The translations under genes were made by a program, and so were the position numbers. A stretch of 64,000 nt of DNA. It comes from Candidatus Paracaedibacteraceae bacterium. GTDB taxonomy: Bacteria > Pseudomonadota > Alphaproteobacteria > Paracaedibacterales > Paracaedibacteraceae. The notes under the pieces were generated by a model, which was not told the DNA's origin, did not search any database, and worked only from the letters and a program-made list of their open reading frames with translations. This document shows positions 17,402 to 26,026 of this stretch, piece after piece. How positions within the stretch are numbered: the first letter of the stretch is position 1; each line of letters starts with the position of its first letter. Location of the stretch: contig JAHBYH010000004.1 in assembly GCA_019636055.1 (NCBI GenBank), forward strand, positions 62,001 to 126,000, in the 5' to 3' direction.

Positions 17402-17494
17402 AGTGCCCTCATAAAGTTATAAGGGGCTAGGTTTTTTGGGGAAAGTAGAAGTAATGGTCTAACACTAAACATTCTTCTTGCTTTCAACCGGTGC

Positions 17495-17700
17495 ACCCCG
17501 CCCGATGTTTAGCGTATCGTTGATCTTTGGCAAGTCTCCTGGCTTGTGGGAACAAAATCGTCTTCCCAGTACATTTATTGTGTGTACCAGTGACAGTGTG
17601 ATTTTGCCTTGTTTCCACATACAGTTGCGGGGGCAGCTTTGGCGTTTCACCAAATTCCTTTTTAAGAGCTGAAATCAGCTCACCACAGGATCTATAGTTG
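17495..17700 (-). ncRNA. Cobalamin (B12) riboswitch in the nrdAB leader
   Basis: Read on the minus strand, the leader has the ordered conserved blocks of the cobalamin aptamer. GGTGAAACGCC lies near 17641-17655, then GCTGCCCCCGCAACTGT, a GTCACTGG block, GGGAAGACG, and the B12 box AGCCAGGAGACTTGCC at 17529-17544. About 100 bases separate it from the nrdA ATG. In that space CTAAACAT (about 17505-17512) can pair with ATGTTTAG (17465-17472) as a possible expression platform. Short ORFs called over this region are artefacts. High B12 should turn nrdAB off, as known for class Ia nrd genes of Streptomyces. Confidence 0.9.
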
Positions 17701-17785
17701 CTCAAATAGAATAACTATATATTTAGGTTACGAGGAGAATAGCAAATTCGCAAACAAAAAAATCTGTTAAAATGAAACAATGTGC

Positions 17786-17791
17786 TACACT
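17786..17791 (+). promoter_or_regulatory. Possible -10 element for trxB
   Basis: TACACT lies 30 bases before the chosen trxB ATG, with a weak CTGTTA 16 bases upstream. It is plausible only as a sigma-70-like promoter in the trxB/nrdA divergent region. Confidence 0.25.
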
Positions 17792-17820
17792 ATGGTCATG
17801 TCTTTATTTTCGAGGGTATC

Positions 17821-18753
17821 ATGGCAAAAAAAACGAAAGTTCTCATTATTGGATCTGGTCCTGCGGGGTATACAGCAGCTATTTATGCAGCACGTGCGAA
17901 TCTTAAGCCTGTACAAGCGTTGGGGTTGCAACCGGGTGGTCAGCTAACGATTACAACGGATGTGGAAAATTATCCGGGGTTTGCTGATGTGATCCAAGGG
18001 CCATGGTTGATGGAACAGATGCGCCTTCAGGCTGAACATGTTGGAACAGAAATGTTGATGGATATGATTGAATCTGTGGATTTGTCTAAGCGTCCATTTG
18101 TGTGTAAAACAGATGGTGGTGAGGTGATTGAAGCAGAAACAGTAATTATCTCAACAGGTGCACAAGCACGCTGGTTAGGTATTCCGACTGAAGATAAATT
18201 CCGTGGTTTTGGGGTGTCGGCTTGTGCAACGTGCGATGGCTTTTTCTATCGTGACAAAAAAGTTGTTGTTGTGGGTGGGGGGAACTCTGCGGTTGAGGAG
18301 GCTATGTATTTAACGAATTTTGCTTCTGAAGTTATTTTGGTTCATCGCCGCGATAGTTTGCGGGCGGAAAAGATTGCCCAAGATCGTCTATTTAAGAATC
18401 CAAAGATTAAGGTTATTTGGGACAGTGTGATTGAGGAGATTGTCGGGACTGAGGCGCCGTTGTCAGTGAATGGTGTTAAGTTGAAAAATGTCAAGACGAA
18501 TGAAGTCACAGATTTAGCTGCTGATGGTGTGTTTGTTGCCATTGGTCATACTCCCATGAGTGAAATCTTTAAGGGGCAGGTCGAGTTGGATGAGGAGGGC
18601 TATATTAAGGTTGTTCCCGGAAGTACGGCGACCAATATCTCTGGTGTCTTCGCTGCTGGTGATGTGGCAGATAAGGTATTCCGTCAAGCAGTAACTGCAG
18701 CAGGTCTTGGCTGTATGGCGGCTTTAGAGGCAGAACGGTTTTTGCAGCATTAA
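17821..18753 (+). CDS. trxB: Thioredoxin reductase
   Basis: TrxB passes electrons from NADPH through FAD to thioredoxin, which in turn re-reduces NrdA. The 310-residue protein shows the FAD loop IIGSGPAGYTAA, the redox disulphide CATC in SACATCDGFF, the NADPH loop VVGGGNSAVEEA with a following HRRD, and the C-terminal FAAGDVAD. The ATG at 17821 is chosen over one 39 bases upstream because GAGGG precedes it and the protein then begins MAKKTKVLIIGSG. It is divergent from nrdAB and ends directly against the stop of the GNAT gene. Confidence 0.95.
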   Translation: MAKKTKVLIIGSGPAGYTAAIYAARANLKPVQALGLQPGGQLTITTDVENYPGFADVIQGPWLMEQMRLQAEHVGTEMLMDMIESVDLSKRPFVCKTDGGEVIEAETVIISTGAQARWLGIPTEDKFRGFGVSACATCDGFFYRDKKVVVVGGGNSAVEEAMYLTNFASEVILVHRRDSLRAEKIAQDRLFKNPKIKVIWDSVIEEIVGTEAPLSVNGVKLKNVKTNEVTDLAADGVFVAIGHTPMSEIFKGQVELDEEGYIKVVPGSTATNISGVFAAGDVADKVFRQAVTAAGLGCMAALEAERFLQH

Positions 18754-19704
18754 TTAATCATTCCATAAGCAATCATCGAGTTCTTTGATTTTATTTGTCA
18801 CTGATGTTTTAGAGCTAAGAATTGCTTGGATCCTTTTGGTCTCGTCTGGGATCTTGAGTATTTGGGCAATCTCTTGCGTGCTCGATGTTCCACTAAAAGC
18901 GGATAGGGCATGATTTTGAATATAGTTCTGCAAAATATAACTAAAGGTAAACGTCCAGTTTAGTGAATCCCCGTGATATGGGGTATTGATTTTGCAACAT
19001 AGAACAAAAAGCGTTTGCTGATCAACGCGAAGGGACAAATTTAAACTCATCAGGATATCTTTGAAATATCTTCTCATTAATTGCTTAACTTCTGTATTAT
19101 TCCAGTCATATTCGTTTGGATTGCGAATAATATTGGATAGAGCTAATAAGGCATCTGTTCTTTCTTGAGGCCATATTTCGTCTGTGTGAGTATTATTGAC
19201 CGGATAGAATAGAGATAGATTACCTGCGTATTCAAACATAGAATAGATTCCAAAGCCACAATTTAACGCGGATCGGAGCGATTCGAGATTGTGACCCCAG
19301 TCCCACTCATTTAAACTTTCAACAAAACGAACTGACCTAGGATTACGTGATACTTCACTCAGGACGTGCTGTCTTAGTTCTGTACCTAACCCTTTGCCTT
19401 GGTATGCCTCGAGGATATTCGTCATAATTTCAGCAATATTATCTGGGCTGTTCCTTTTATTAATTGATATTATTCCTGCAAGACCATGGTTTGCATACAA
19501 TAGATACGTCCCAAATGGGGCGTTAGGTATCAGCTCTTTATAGGTATATGAGTCAAATCGGCCCGTTTCTTCAAATAGTTTAGCATATTTTTCAAGTTCG
19601 CCTTTTTTCTCAATTCTATAGATAGTCAGCACTCGATTGTTTGCGGGAAGATCGGCAGCAAAGCATGAAGCTATAGCAAAAAATAGAAAGGTGATAAATT
19701 TCAT
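18754..19704 (-). CDS. Exported GNAT-family acetyltransferase, paralogue 1
   Basis: The 316-residue protein has a signal peptide (MKFITFLFFAIASCFA, cleavage near residue 16-17). It then has a GNAT domain whose acetyl-CoA loop is EAYQGKGLGTELRQHVL (motif A, QGKGLG at 102-107). The C-terminal half, about 150 residues of helical sequence, is unrecognised but shared with the neighbour at 19796. GNAT enzymes need acetyl-CoA, which is absent from the periplasm, so the likely site of action is a host. The stop codon abuts the trxB stop. The two paralogues are tandem on the same strand, 91 bp apart. Confidence 0.7.
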   Translation of the reverse strand: MKFITFLFFAIASCFAADLPANNRVLTIYRIEKKGELEKYAKLFEETGRFDSYTYKELIPNAPFGTYLLYANHGLAGIISINKRNSPDNIAEIMTNILEAYQGKGLGTELRQHVLSEVSRNPRSVRFVESLNEWDWGHNLESLRSALNCGFGIYSMFEYAGNLSLFYPVNNTHTDEIWPQERTDALLALSNIIRNPNEYDWNNTEVKQLMRRYFKDILMSLNLSLRVDQQTLFVLCCKINTPYHGDSLNWTFTFSYILQNYIQNHALSAFSGTSSTQEIAQILKIPDETKRIQAILSSKTSVTNKIKELDDCLWND

Positions 19705-19795
19705 AATAACTCTAGATGTCCATTGTGTATAATGTACAGTTAGGTGTTTTTATAGAAAATTCAATGTATTACCCTGTTTTTTAGCATTAATTAAC

Positions 19796-20851
19796 TTATG
19801 ATGCTGGGTTGGCTTGGGGGGAAGGCTCGTATAGAAGTGAGCTTAGTCTTCTAATTTTATCAGCAACAGGGACTGGAGAGCGAAGAATGTTTTGAACTTT
19901 GTTCGTTTTGTCTGAAATCTTTAGGTGTTTTGCAATTGTCTGTGCGCTGGATGTTTCTTTGAAATGGAAAAGAGCCTGGTCTTGAATATAACTTTGCAAG
20001 CTATCTGAGAACATGGTCTTCCAGTCAAATGAACTTTCATGAAGTTGGCTTGATATTCTAGAGCAGAATACGAGAAAAGTTTGTTGGTCAACAAGAAGGG
20101 ACAAATTCAAACTTAAAAGAAGGGCTTTAAAATTGTCTGTGAGTTGCCGTTTGACTGTTTGACTGTTCCAATCAAACTTATCGGGGTTGCGAATGATATT
20201 AGAGAGCGCTAAGAAGGCATCCATTCTTGTCATTGGCCAAATTTCATCTGTAGGACTACTATTAACAGGGTAGAACATGTGGAGTGCGCCGGCAAATTCA
20301 AACATAGAGTAGATGCTAAAGCCACATTTCAAGGCTGATCGAACGGATTCGAAATTGTCTCCCCAATCCCATTCATTTAAACTTTGAATATATTGAGTGG
20401 ACTTTGATTGAGCTGAGACTTCACTAAGAACCACTTGTCTTAGTTTAGTCCCTAATCCTTTTCCTTGGTGAGACTTTACGATGTCTGTCATTGTTTCAGC
20501 CGTGCTATCCGTTTTAATGATAGACATGATGCCGACAGGGGATTTATTTTCCTCTGTTTCAAACCCAGCAGGAGATTTATTTTCCTCTGTTTCAAACCCA
20601 GCAGGAGATTTATTTTCCTCTGTTCCAAAGAGGATATATATTCCAAACGGAGCCTCGGGTGCTTTATTTTCAAAGTACGTATAGTCCTTGATGCGTCGTA
20701 TCTCACTGAGTTGTGCTTGGCGTTGTTCTAATTCAGTTGTGTTTGTTACTCTGAATACAATAATGCCTAAGTCATTAGAGATAGGTTCGAGGGAACTTAA
20801 TTCTGTTTTGATCAATAATAGAGATAAGAGGAATACTCTTAGGATGTTCAT
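19796..20851 (-). CDS. Exported GNAT-family acetyltransferase, paralogue 2, with internal tandem repeat
   Basis: This 351-residue paralogue of the neighbouring exported GNAT shares its whole architecture: an N-terminal signal peptide (MNILRVFLLSLLLIKTELS), motif A SHQGKGLGTKLRQ (QGKGLG at 129-134), the SLNEWDWG segment and the helical C-terminal half (DEIWP, LALSNIIRNP). It differs by an 11-residue unit repeated almost three times (TEENKSPAGFE, about 77-106) just before motif A, where paralogue 1 has a short loop. Target unknown; host acetylation is an inference. Confidence 0.7.
   Translation of the reverse strand: MNILRVFLLSLLLIKTELSSLEPISNDLGIIVFRVTNTTELEQRQAQLSEIRRIKDYTYFENKAPEAPFGIYILFGTEENKSPAGFETEENKSPAGFETEENKSPVGIMSIIKTDSTAETMTDIVKSHQGKGLGTKLRQVVLSEVSAQSKSTQYIQSLNEWDWGDNFESVRSALKCGFSIYSMFEFAGALHMFYPVNSSPTDEIWPMTRMDAFLALSNIIRNPDKFDWNSQTVKRQLTDNFKALLLSLNLSLLVDQQTFLVFCSRISSQLHESSFDWKTMFSDSLQSYIQDQALFHFKETSSAQTIAKHLKISDKTNKVQNILRSPVPVADKIRRLSSLLYEPSPQANPAS
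20538..20630. repeat. 33-bp in-frame tandem repeat inside the second GNAT gene
   Basis: Units at 20538, 20571 and 20604 (the last partial) share GGAGATTTATTTTCCTCTGT and differ at very few positions. The period of 33 bp keeps the frame and adds 11 residues per unit. The near identity suggests recent expansion by replication slippage. Confidence 0.85.
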
Positions 20852-20945
20852 GTGTATTTCTCTAGTTTAATGTATATTTTAATAATGGTTATATTTTTTG
20901 CTCAAAGTCAATGCTGGTTTAAGCTGATTATAATCATATTTTCCC

Positions 20946-20976
20946 TTGAGGTATTGATGGGAATTTATGCTATACT
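20946..20976 (+). promoter_or_regulatory. Possible promoter of ettA
   Basis: TTGAGG (20946-20951) and TATACT (20971-20976) are separated by 19 bases and lie 31 bases before the ettA start. The spacing is one or two bases longer than ideal. Confidence 0.3.
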
Positions 20977-21006
20977 CAAACAAAATTATTTAACTGAGAT
21001 TTATTA

Positions 21007-22686
21007 ATGTCGAGCTATCAATACGTATATGTCATGAAAAGCCTATCCAAAATTTTCCCGGGTGGGCGCGAAATTCTAAAAGATGTGTGGTTATCTTTTT
21101 TCCCAGGGGCAAAAATCGGTATTATCGGGCCAAACGGTGCGGGTAAATCGACACTCCTTAAGATTATGGCTGGTATTGATAAGGAGTTTAACGGTGAAGC
21201 TTGGGCAGCCGACGGTGTAAAGATTGGTTATCTTGAACAAGAACCTCAGCTTGATGAGACCAAGACTGTTATGGAAAACATCATGTCCGGTCTTGGCGAA
21301 ATCAAAGATTTGATGGATCGTTTTGATGCGGTGAATGCCAAGTTTGCCGAAGAAATGACCGATGATGAAATGAATGCTCTGATCGCAGAGCAGGCAGATC
21401 TTCAAGAAAAGATTGATGCAGCTGATGCTTGGGATTTGAACCGCAAGATTGAAATTGCTATGGATGCGTTGCGTTGCCCGCCGGCTGATTCTGATGTGAC
21501 TAAATTATCAGGTGGGGAACGTCGCCGTGTTGCTTTATGTCGTCTATTGATGCAAAAGCCGGACATGTTGCTGTTAGACGAACCAACCAACCATTTGGAT
21601 GCTGAATCTGTTGCTTGGTTGGAACGTTATTTGCAGGATTATCCCGGCACCGTCGTTCTGATCACCCACGATCGTTATTTCTTGGATAATGTTGTCGGTT
21701 GGATTCTAGAGCTTGACCGTGGACAAGGAATTCCTTACGAGGGTAACTATTCCAGCTGGTTAGAACAAAAACGTAAACGCCTCGAGGTTGAGCAAAAGCA
21801 AGAAACCAGCCGTCAAAAGCAATTGTCCCGTGAGTTAGAGTGGATTCGTCAATCGCCCAAAGCGCGTCAGGCAAAGAGTAAAGCTCGTATTCAGGCCTAT
21901 GAAACCTTGTTGGCGCAAGATTATGACCAAGGCAAAGGTGATGGCGCTATTGTCATCCCTGCAGGGCCACGTTTGGGCGATACTGTCATTAAGGCAAGTG
22001 GCTTGAATAAAGCGTTTGGTGATCGTTTGCTGATCGAAGATCTGGACTTCAACTTGCCACGTGGTGGTATTGTTGGGGTTATTGGGGCGAATGGTGCCGG
22101 AAAATCGACCTTATTCAAGATGATTACAGGGGTTGAACAACCTGACTCAGGGGAAATTAAAATTGGTGAGACGGTTGTTCTTGGCTATGTTGATCAATCT
22201 CGTGATTCATTAGATAGCAATAAAACTATTTGGGAAGAAATTTCCAAAGGGCATGACGAAATTCAATTGGGAAAGAATAAAATCCCAAGCCGCGCTTACT
22301 GCGCTATGTTTAACTTTAAGGGTGGCGATCAACAAAAGAAAGTTGGTCAGCTTTCTGGTGGTGAGCGTAACCGTGTTCATTTGGCTAACATGTTGAAATC
22401 AGGAGCGAACGTCTTGATGCTCGACGAGCCAACTAACGACTTGGATGTAGAAACACTGCGTTCCTTGGAAGAAGCTCTACTTGATTTTGCTGGATGTGCC
22501 ATTGTGATTACCCACGATCGCTTTTTCTTAGACCGTATTGCAACACACATCTTGGCCTTTGAAGGCGACAGTCATGTTGAATGGTTCGAAGGAAACTATC
22601 AGTCTTATGAAGAAGATCGCCGTCGTCGTCTGGGTGTGGCAGCAGATCAGCCGCAACGGATTAAATATAAGCCGTTAGTCCGATAG
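21007..22686 (+). CDS. ettA: ABC-F translation factor EttA
   Basis: EttA binds the ribosomal E site and gates early elongation according to energy state. The 559-residue protein has two ABC ATPase domains and no membrane segments. The first has Walker [10 protein letters not shown], signature LSGGERRR and Walker [12 protein letters not shown]. The second has [17 protein letters not shown] and [11 protein letters not shown]. The linker between them is the basic arm region (about 240-310, rich in K, R and Q). Start, length and the N-terminal [17 protein letters not shown] match the family. It is monocistronic. Confidence 0.95.
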   Translation: MSSYQYVYVMKSLSKIFPGGREILKDVWLSFFPGAKIGIIGPNGAGKSTLLKIMAGIDKEFNGEAWAADGVKIGYLEQEPQLDETKTVMENIMSGLGEIKDLMDRFDAVNAKFAEEMTDDEMNALIAEQADLQEKIDAADAWDLNRKIEIAMDALRCPPADSDVTKLSGGERRRVALCRLLMQKPDMLLLDEPTNHLDAESVAWLERYLQDYPGTVVLITHDRYFLDNVVGWILELDRGQGIPYEGNYSSWLEQKRKRLEVEQKQETSRQKQLSRELEWIRQSPKARQAKSKARIQAYETLLAQDYDQGKGDGAIVIPAGPRLGDTVIKASGLNKAFGDRLLIEDLDFNLPRGGIVGVIGANGAGKSTLFKMITGVEQPDSGEIKIGETVVLGYVDQSRDSLDSNKTIWEEISKGHDEIQLGKNKIPSRAYCAMFNFKGGDQQKKVGQLSGGERNRVHLANMLKSGANVLMLDEPTNDLDVETLRSLEEALLDFAGCAIVITHDRFFLDRIATHILAFEGDSHVEWFEGNYQSYEEDRRRRLGVAADQPQRIKYKPLVR

Positions 22687-22998
22687 GAATAAAAGAGAGC
22701 CGTGATGCAACTTTCAATACAGTAGTTTTGGGGGTTGCGTTAAGTCTTCCTCTAATGTCTTTAAGCTAATAAGTATTGAATTTTTTATGGCTCCTCAGGA
22801 TGTATTCGACTTGCTCGTGTATACAACACGTGCGAACAGACAGAAAATTGTCCGTATGCTTTCTGGGAATTTTAAATATTTTTACGACTTACGCGAATTA
22901 CTAAAGGCTTCTTGCTCTAAAGAAGCCTCTGACCAAACCGAAGGCTATTTCGGAATAGTCACGACCAATTCGAATTAGAGTTCGAAATAGTCGGATGT
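22687..22998. other. Gap with small hairpins, no convincing gene
   Basis: A 63-codon frame (22787-22978) is open but lacks a ribosome-binding site and any motif. Its second half overlaps a string of stem-loops: AGGCTTCTT/AAGAAGCCT (22905-22928), CCGAA/TTCGG around 22940-22955, and TTCGAA/TTCGAA around 22970-22985. These suggest an untranslated structured region between convergent genes rather than coding sequence. Confidence 0.4.
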
Positions 22999-23271
22999 TT
23001 ATTCCTCTTTATCACCTTTACAACAACTGCATTTTTTATGCCAACCCATTATGAGGGATCCAAGAATTGCTGCTGTTGCAAAAAAGATCATTTGAACATG
23101 CGCATGACCGGCTGCAAAATGCATGACGATTGCATGAACAACCCACAGGAAGGCAAAATTTAAAATGGCCATCATAACCATAGCCATCCATACTGATTTC
23201 ATGTGACACATACACATTCGCCAAGGGCACATACATGCCATTGAACATTTGGTTTCACCTTTGTCTTTCAT
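22999..23271 (-). CDS. Small Cys/Met/His-rich membrane protein
   Basis: The 90-residue product begins MKDKGETK. It has a cysteine and methionine cluster (CSMACMCPWRMCMCHMK), two hydrophobic helices (about 26-50 and 60-77) with histidines between them (HAIVMHFAAGHAH), and a CSCC cluster at the C-terminal end. Such composition suggests metal binding, perhaps copper or zinc, but no family is recognised. The ATG at 23271 is chosen over an upstream one because a near-perfect TAAGGAGGT lies just before it. A small hairpin (23285-23303) sits directly upstream of that site. Confidence 0.65.
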   Translation of the reverse strand: MKDKGETKCSMACMCPWRMCMCHMKSVWMAMVMMAILNFAFLWVVHAIVMHFAAGHAHVQMIFFATAAILGSLIMGWHKKCSCCKGDKEE

Positions 23272-23345
23272 CGTAACCTCCTTATAGAGGCAAGTCACCT
23301 CTACACCCTATAAAATAGGACAAATAGGCGCTTAGGCAAGCAAAA

Positions 23346-24455
23346 CTATCGTATTTGTAGAATCTCTCTAGCGACAATTTCCTGAGGTTTTAGCCCCAAG
23401 GGGGATTTTAATTGTTCTGTTATTTTTATAATATCTTGTAACTGATATTGGGTATTGAAAAAACTTAAGGTTGCTTGTGCTAGGTTTTCAGCAGTACATC
23501 GATCTTGCAAAAATTCAGGGATGATTTCTTTATCTGCAATGATATTTAAAACAGTTGCATAGTTTACTTTGGCAAATCGTTTGGCCAGCCAATAGGTTAT
23601 GGCAGATGTTTTATAACCAATGACGGTTGGGACTTGGTTTAAGGCTAATTCCATAGCAACGGTGCCACTGGCTGCAATGGCTGCTTTAGCGTGTTTGAAT
23701 GATTGAAAGCGATCCTCTGTTTTCGTTAAAATCTTGGCTGTGAATTGCTCTGCAGAACAAATGGTATCAATGAGGGGTTCAAGATGGGGAAGCGTTGGAA
23801 TAATAACCTGAACAGGTGTTTGTGTTTGAATGATTTTTGCGGCCTTTAAAAAATCAGGTAGGAGCTTGTTGATTTCTTGGATGCGACTCCCGGGAAGCAA
23901 CAAAAGGATCGGCTTTGAGTCAAGGTTATGTTTATCCAAAAAAGCTGAATCTGCGACGCTTTCTCGAAAGGCTGCGGGGTGGCCAACAAAATCAGCTTGA
24001 ATCCCATGTTTAGAAAAATAGGGGGGCTCAAAGGGGAATATGCAATAGACACGGTCATACAGATGAGCAAGAGATTGAGCGCGCCCTTCTTTCCAGGCCC
24101 AAACTGCTGGAGGGACATAATGATGAAGTTGTCCTGAATATCCTAGATGGCGTAGGCGTTTGGCAAGGCGACTATGAAAGCTGTACGCGTCAATAGTCAG
24201 AACAACATCTGGTTGTTCTTTGATAATATAGTCAACGGTTTCTTTAATGCGTTTTAGAATATTAAAGGCCCGAGGAATGATTTCCAAAAAACCCATAACA
24301 CTCAATTCTTCCATGGGAAAAAGAGAATTCAACCCATACTTTTGCATTTCAACGCCACCAATACCAATGTAATGAGTGTCTTTCGCGCAATGGTGCATAA
24401 CTTCAGCGGCGATGATGTCGCCAGAGGGTTCAGCTGCAGAAATAAAAAGTTTCAT
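23346..24455 (-). CDS. lpxB: Lipid-A-disaccharide synthase
   Basis: LpxB joins UDP-diacylglucosamine and lipid X to form the lipid A disaccharide at the inner membrane, so this cell makes lipopolysaccharide. The 369-residue protein has the N-terminal AAEPSGDIIAAEVM, the middle YVPPAVWAWKEGR, LLLPGSRIQEI and the ASGTVAMELAL donor-binding segment of the GT19 family. The usual partners (lpxA, fabZ, lpxD) are not adjacent, so the cluster is split. A hairpin at 24503-24536 lies before it. Confidence 0.94.
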   Translation of the reverse strand: MKLFISAAEPSGDIIAAEVMHHCAKDTHYIGIGGVEMQKYGLNSLFPMEELSVMGFLEIIPRAFNILKRIKETVDYIIKEQPDVVLTIDAYSFHSRLAKRLRHLGYSGQLHHYVPPAVWAWKEGRAQSLAHLYDRVYCIFPFEPPYFSKHGIQADFVGHPAAFRESVADSAFLDKHNLDSKPILLLLPGSRIQEINKLLPDFLKAAKIIQTQTPVQVIIPTLPHLEPLIDTICSAEQFTAKILTKTEDRFQSFKHAKAAIAASGTVAMELALNQVPTVIGYKTSAITYWLAKRFAKVNYATVLNIIADKEIIPEFLQDRCTAENLAQATLSFFNTQYQLQDIIKITEQLKSPLGLKPQEIVAREILQIR

Positions 24456-24502
24456 AGGGAAATACGGAATAGTATTGTTTTTTTTATAATAGCATGAAGG
24501 GT

Positions 24503-24536
24503 ACAGGCTCTGTGAGTAAAAAACTCATAGAGCCTG
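24503..24536. repeat. Strong hairpin between lpxB and the LicD-fusion gene
   Basis: ACAGGCTCT and AGAGCCTGT form the base of a stem that continues with GAGT/ACTC around a short A-rich loop. On the minus strand it follows the stop of the LicD-fusion gene at once, as a terminator would, but the T-run is on the other strand. Confidence 0.5.
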
Positions 24537-24545
24537 TTTTGTAAA

Positions 24546-26003
24546 TTAGAGTTTTGTTGCAACTATACGTCCTAACCAAGGATTATCATGAACATGACCA
24601 AGAATCGGGTCTTCGTAATCGCGAACGGATAAATTATCTGCCTCGAGTTGAAAGTCGATTTTAAACCCAAGACTTTCTAATGATTTACAAAATTCAGCAA
24701 AGTTGATGTAGCGGCGATAGTGATTTGTCACCCCTTCATTTTTACCAACTTTCGATGATTGTTGGAACATTGGGTCTTTATCTGTTCTGAATTCGAGTAA
24801 CAATTTTCCGCCTTGTTTCATGGTTGCTAGGAAATTCATGAACTTATGTTGCTCAACCTCGCTAATGGAGTGGATAAAGAAGCGAGCATAGAAAAAATCA
24901 TAGGTTAGATACGGTGCAAGTGCTTGCTGATCATTGATATCAATGACCTGAAATGACTCAGGTGTCGATACTTTTGTTCTATTGATTTTAATTGCTTCTG
25001 TTGAGGCATCAATACCAACCGCATTCATGCCGAGTGTTAAGAAGAATAGTGTATCGCGACCATTGCCTGTTGCAATGTCGACAATGGTTTTGCCTGATTG
25101 AATAATCCCGTCATCAGCAAGAAATTGTGCAAATGTTGATGGGGAAACCGTTAGATTTTGTTTGCTGTAGAAGTCATTCCAAAAACTATGGTTGTTTGCA
25201 GCAAGGGGCGCTGGTGCGATTCCTGTTTCATAGAATTGACTGACACGTTCTTTTAAGGGGCCGGTCGGTTGCGCAGGTTTTCTGTCTGATTCCGTTGCTG
25301 TCCAGAGGTAATTATGATCTAATTTTGTACTGTGTTTATGGGAAACGACAATAAGGTTTTGCCAGTTTGTTCCATAAAAACGATCAAGGAATACCGAGGG
25401 ATTTACCATGGATCGCGCTGTTATGCTACCAAATGGGACCAGATGTGTTGCTTTAAATTCTTCTGTTGGAATGATGGCTTTGTGAAATAATTGACGCCCT
25501 TTTGGTGGTAGGACAACATAGCCATTGCAATCATGATCATAGCCAAACTCAAATAAATCAATGAACGGGAGTATCTCTTCGCCTGTGGTTAATTTAATTT
25601 TAATGCGTGAGTAAAGTTTAAAACCAACGATCTCTGATTCCCTGAATAAATCATATCCCAACTCCCAGAATTTGGATTTCAATGCCATAAGTTTATCACC
25701 GTCAGCAGTGTCGATCATAAGATCAACATCATCATCATGAGGGATAATCCCTTGGTTACGTGCTTGCCCTAATAATGTCCCAAAGCCAAATGAATAAGGG
25801 ATCTCTGCCTTTTCAAGCATTTGAGTTGCATCATAGGTAATTTGATATAAAGCCATAACTAAATTGGGGTCTGTTTTGATGGACTCACGGACTTGTGTCA
25901 GTTCAGTTTCTGGTTTTTTATCAAGATTAATCCATTGATCTTGTGCTTGTAGGGGGGCTAAACCTAAAAATAGGGATAAAGTTAGTGTCGATAGTGTTTT
26001 CAT
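24546..26003 (-). CDS. Exported LicD-type nucleotidyltransferase fused to a methyltransferase
   Basis: The 485-residue protein has a signal peptide (MKTLSTLTLSLFLGLAPLQA, cleavage near 20). Residues about 60-210 match the LicD/fukutin family: GTLLGQARNQGIIPHDDDVDLMI, with the catalytic DDDVD at 90-94. Residues about 285-480 are a class I methyltransferase with motif I VDIATGNGRD (308-317), an acidic VGIDAS and a FYARFFIHSI motif IV. LicD enzymes move phosphocholine or ribitol-phosphate from CDP donors to glycans. CDP donors and SAM are cytosolic, so an exported fusion probably acts in a host cell. It lies 23 bp downstream of an exported glycosyltransferase. Confidence 0.75.
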   Translation of the reverse strand: MKTLSTLTLSLFLGLAPLQAQDQWINLDKKPETELTQVRESIKTDPNLVMALYQITYDATQMLEKAEIPYSFGFGTLLGQARNQGIIPHDDDVDLMIDTADGDKLMALKSKFWELGYDLFRESEIVGFKLYSRIKIKLTTGEEILPFIDLFEFGYDHDCNGYVVLPPKGRQLFHKAIIPTEEFKATHLVPFGSITARSMVNPSVFLDRFYGTNWQNLIVVSHKHSTKLDHNYLWTATESDRKPAQPTGPLKERVSQFYETGIAPAPLAANNHSFWNDFYSKQNLTVSPSTFAQFLADDGIIQSGKTIVDIATGNGRDTLFFLTLGMNAVGIDASTEAIKINRTKVSTPESFQVIDINDQQALAPYLTYDFFYARFFIHSISEVEQHKFMNFLATMKQGGKLLLEFRTDKDPMFQQSSKVGKNEGVTNHYRRYINFAEFCKSLESLGFKIDFQLEADNLSVRDYEDPILGHVHDNPWLGRIVATKL

Positions 26004-26026
26004 GTTGGTTCTCCTAAGAATAAAAA

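Noticed and set aside
17465..17705. Two minus-strand ORFs (62 and 73 codons) upstream of nrdA
   Set aside because: They lie across the conserved blocks of the cobalamin riboswitch, and their codons follow the RNA structure rather than any protein family.
17782..17820. Upstream start for trxB that adds 13 residues
   Set aside because: The extra residues do not fit the TrxB N-terminus, and GAGGG sits in front of the internal ATG at 17821.
20538..20630. The 33-bp repeat as a CRISPR array
   Set aside because: Units are directly adjacent without spacers and encode an in-frame peptide inside a GNAT gene.
20465..20731. Plus-strand ORFs opposite the second GNAT gene
   Set aside because: They are antisense shadows made long by the 33-bp repeat, which is open in several frames.
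22787..22978. A 63-codon plus-strand ORF after ettA
   Set aside because: No ribosome-binding site, no motif, and its second half is a row of hairpins. Kept only as a gap description.
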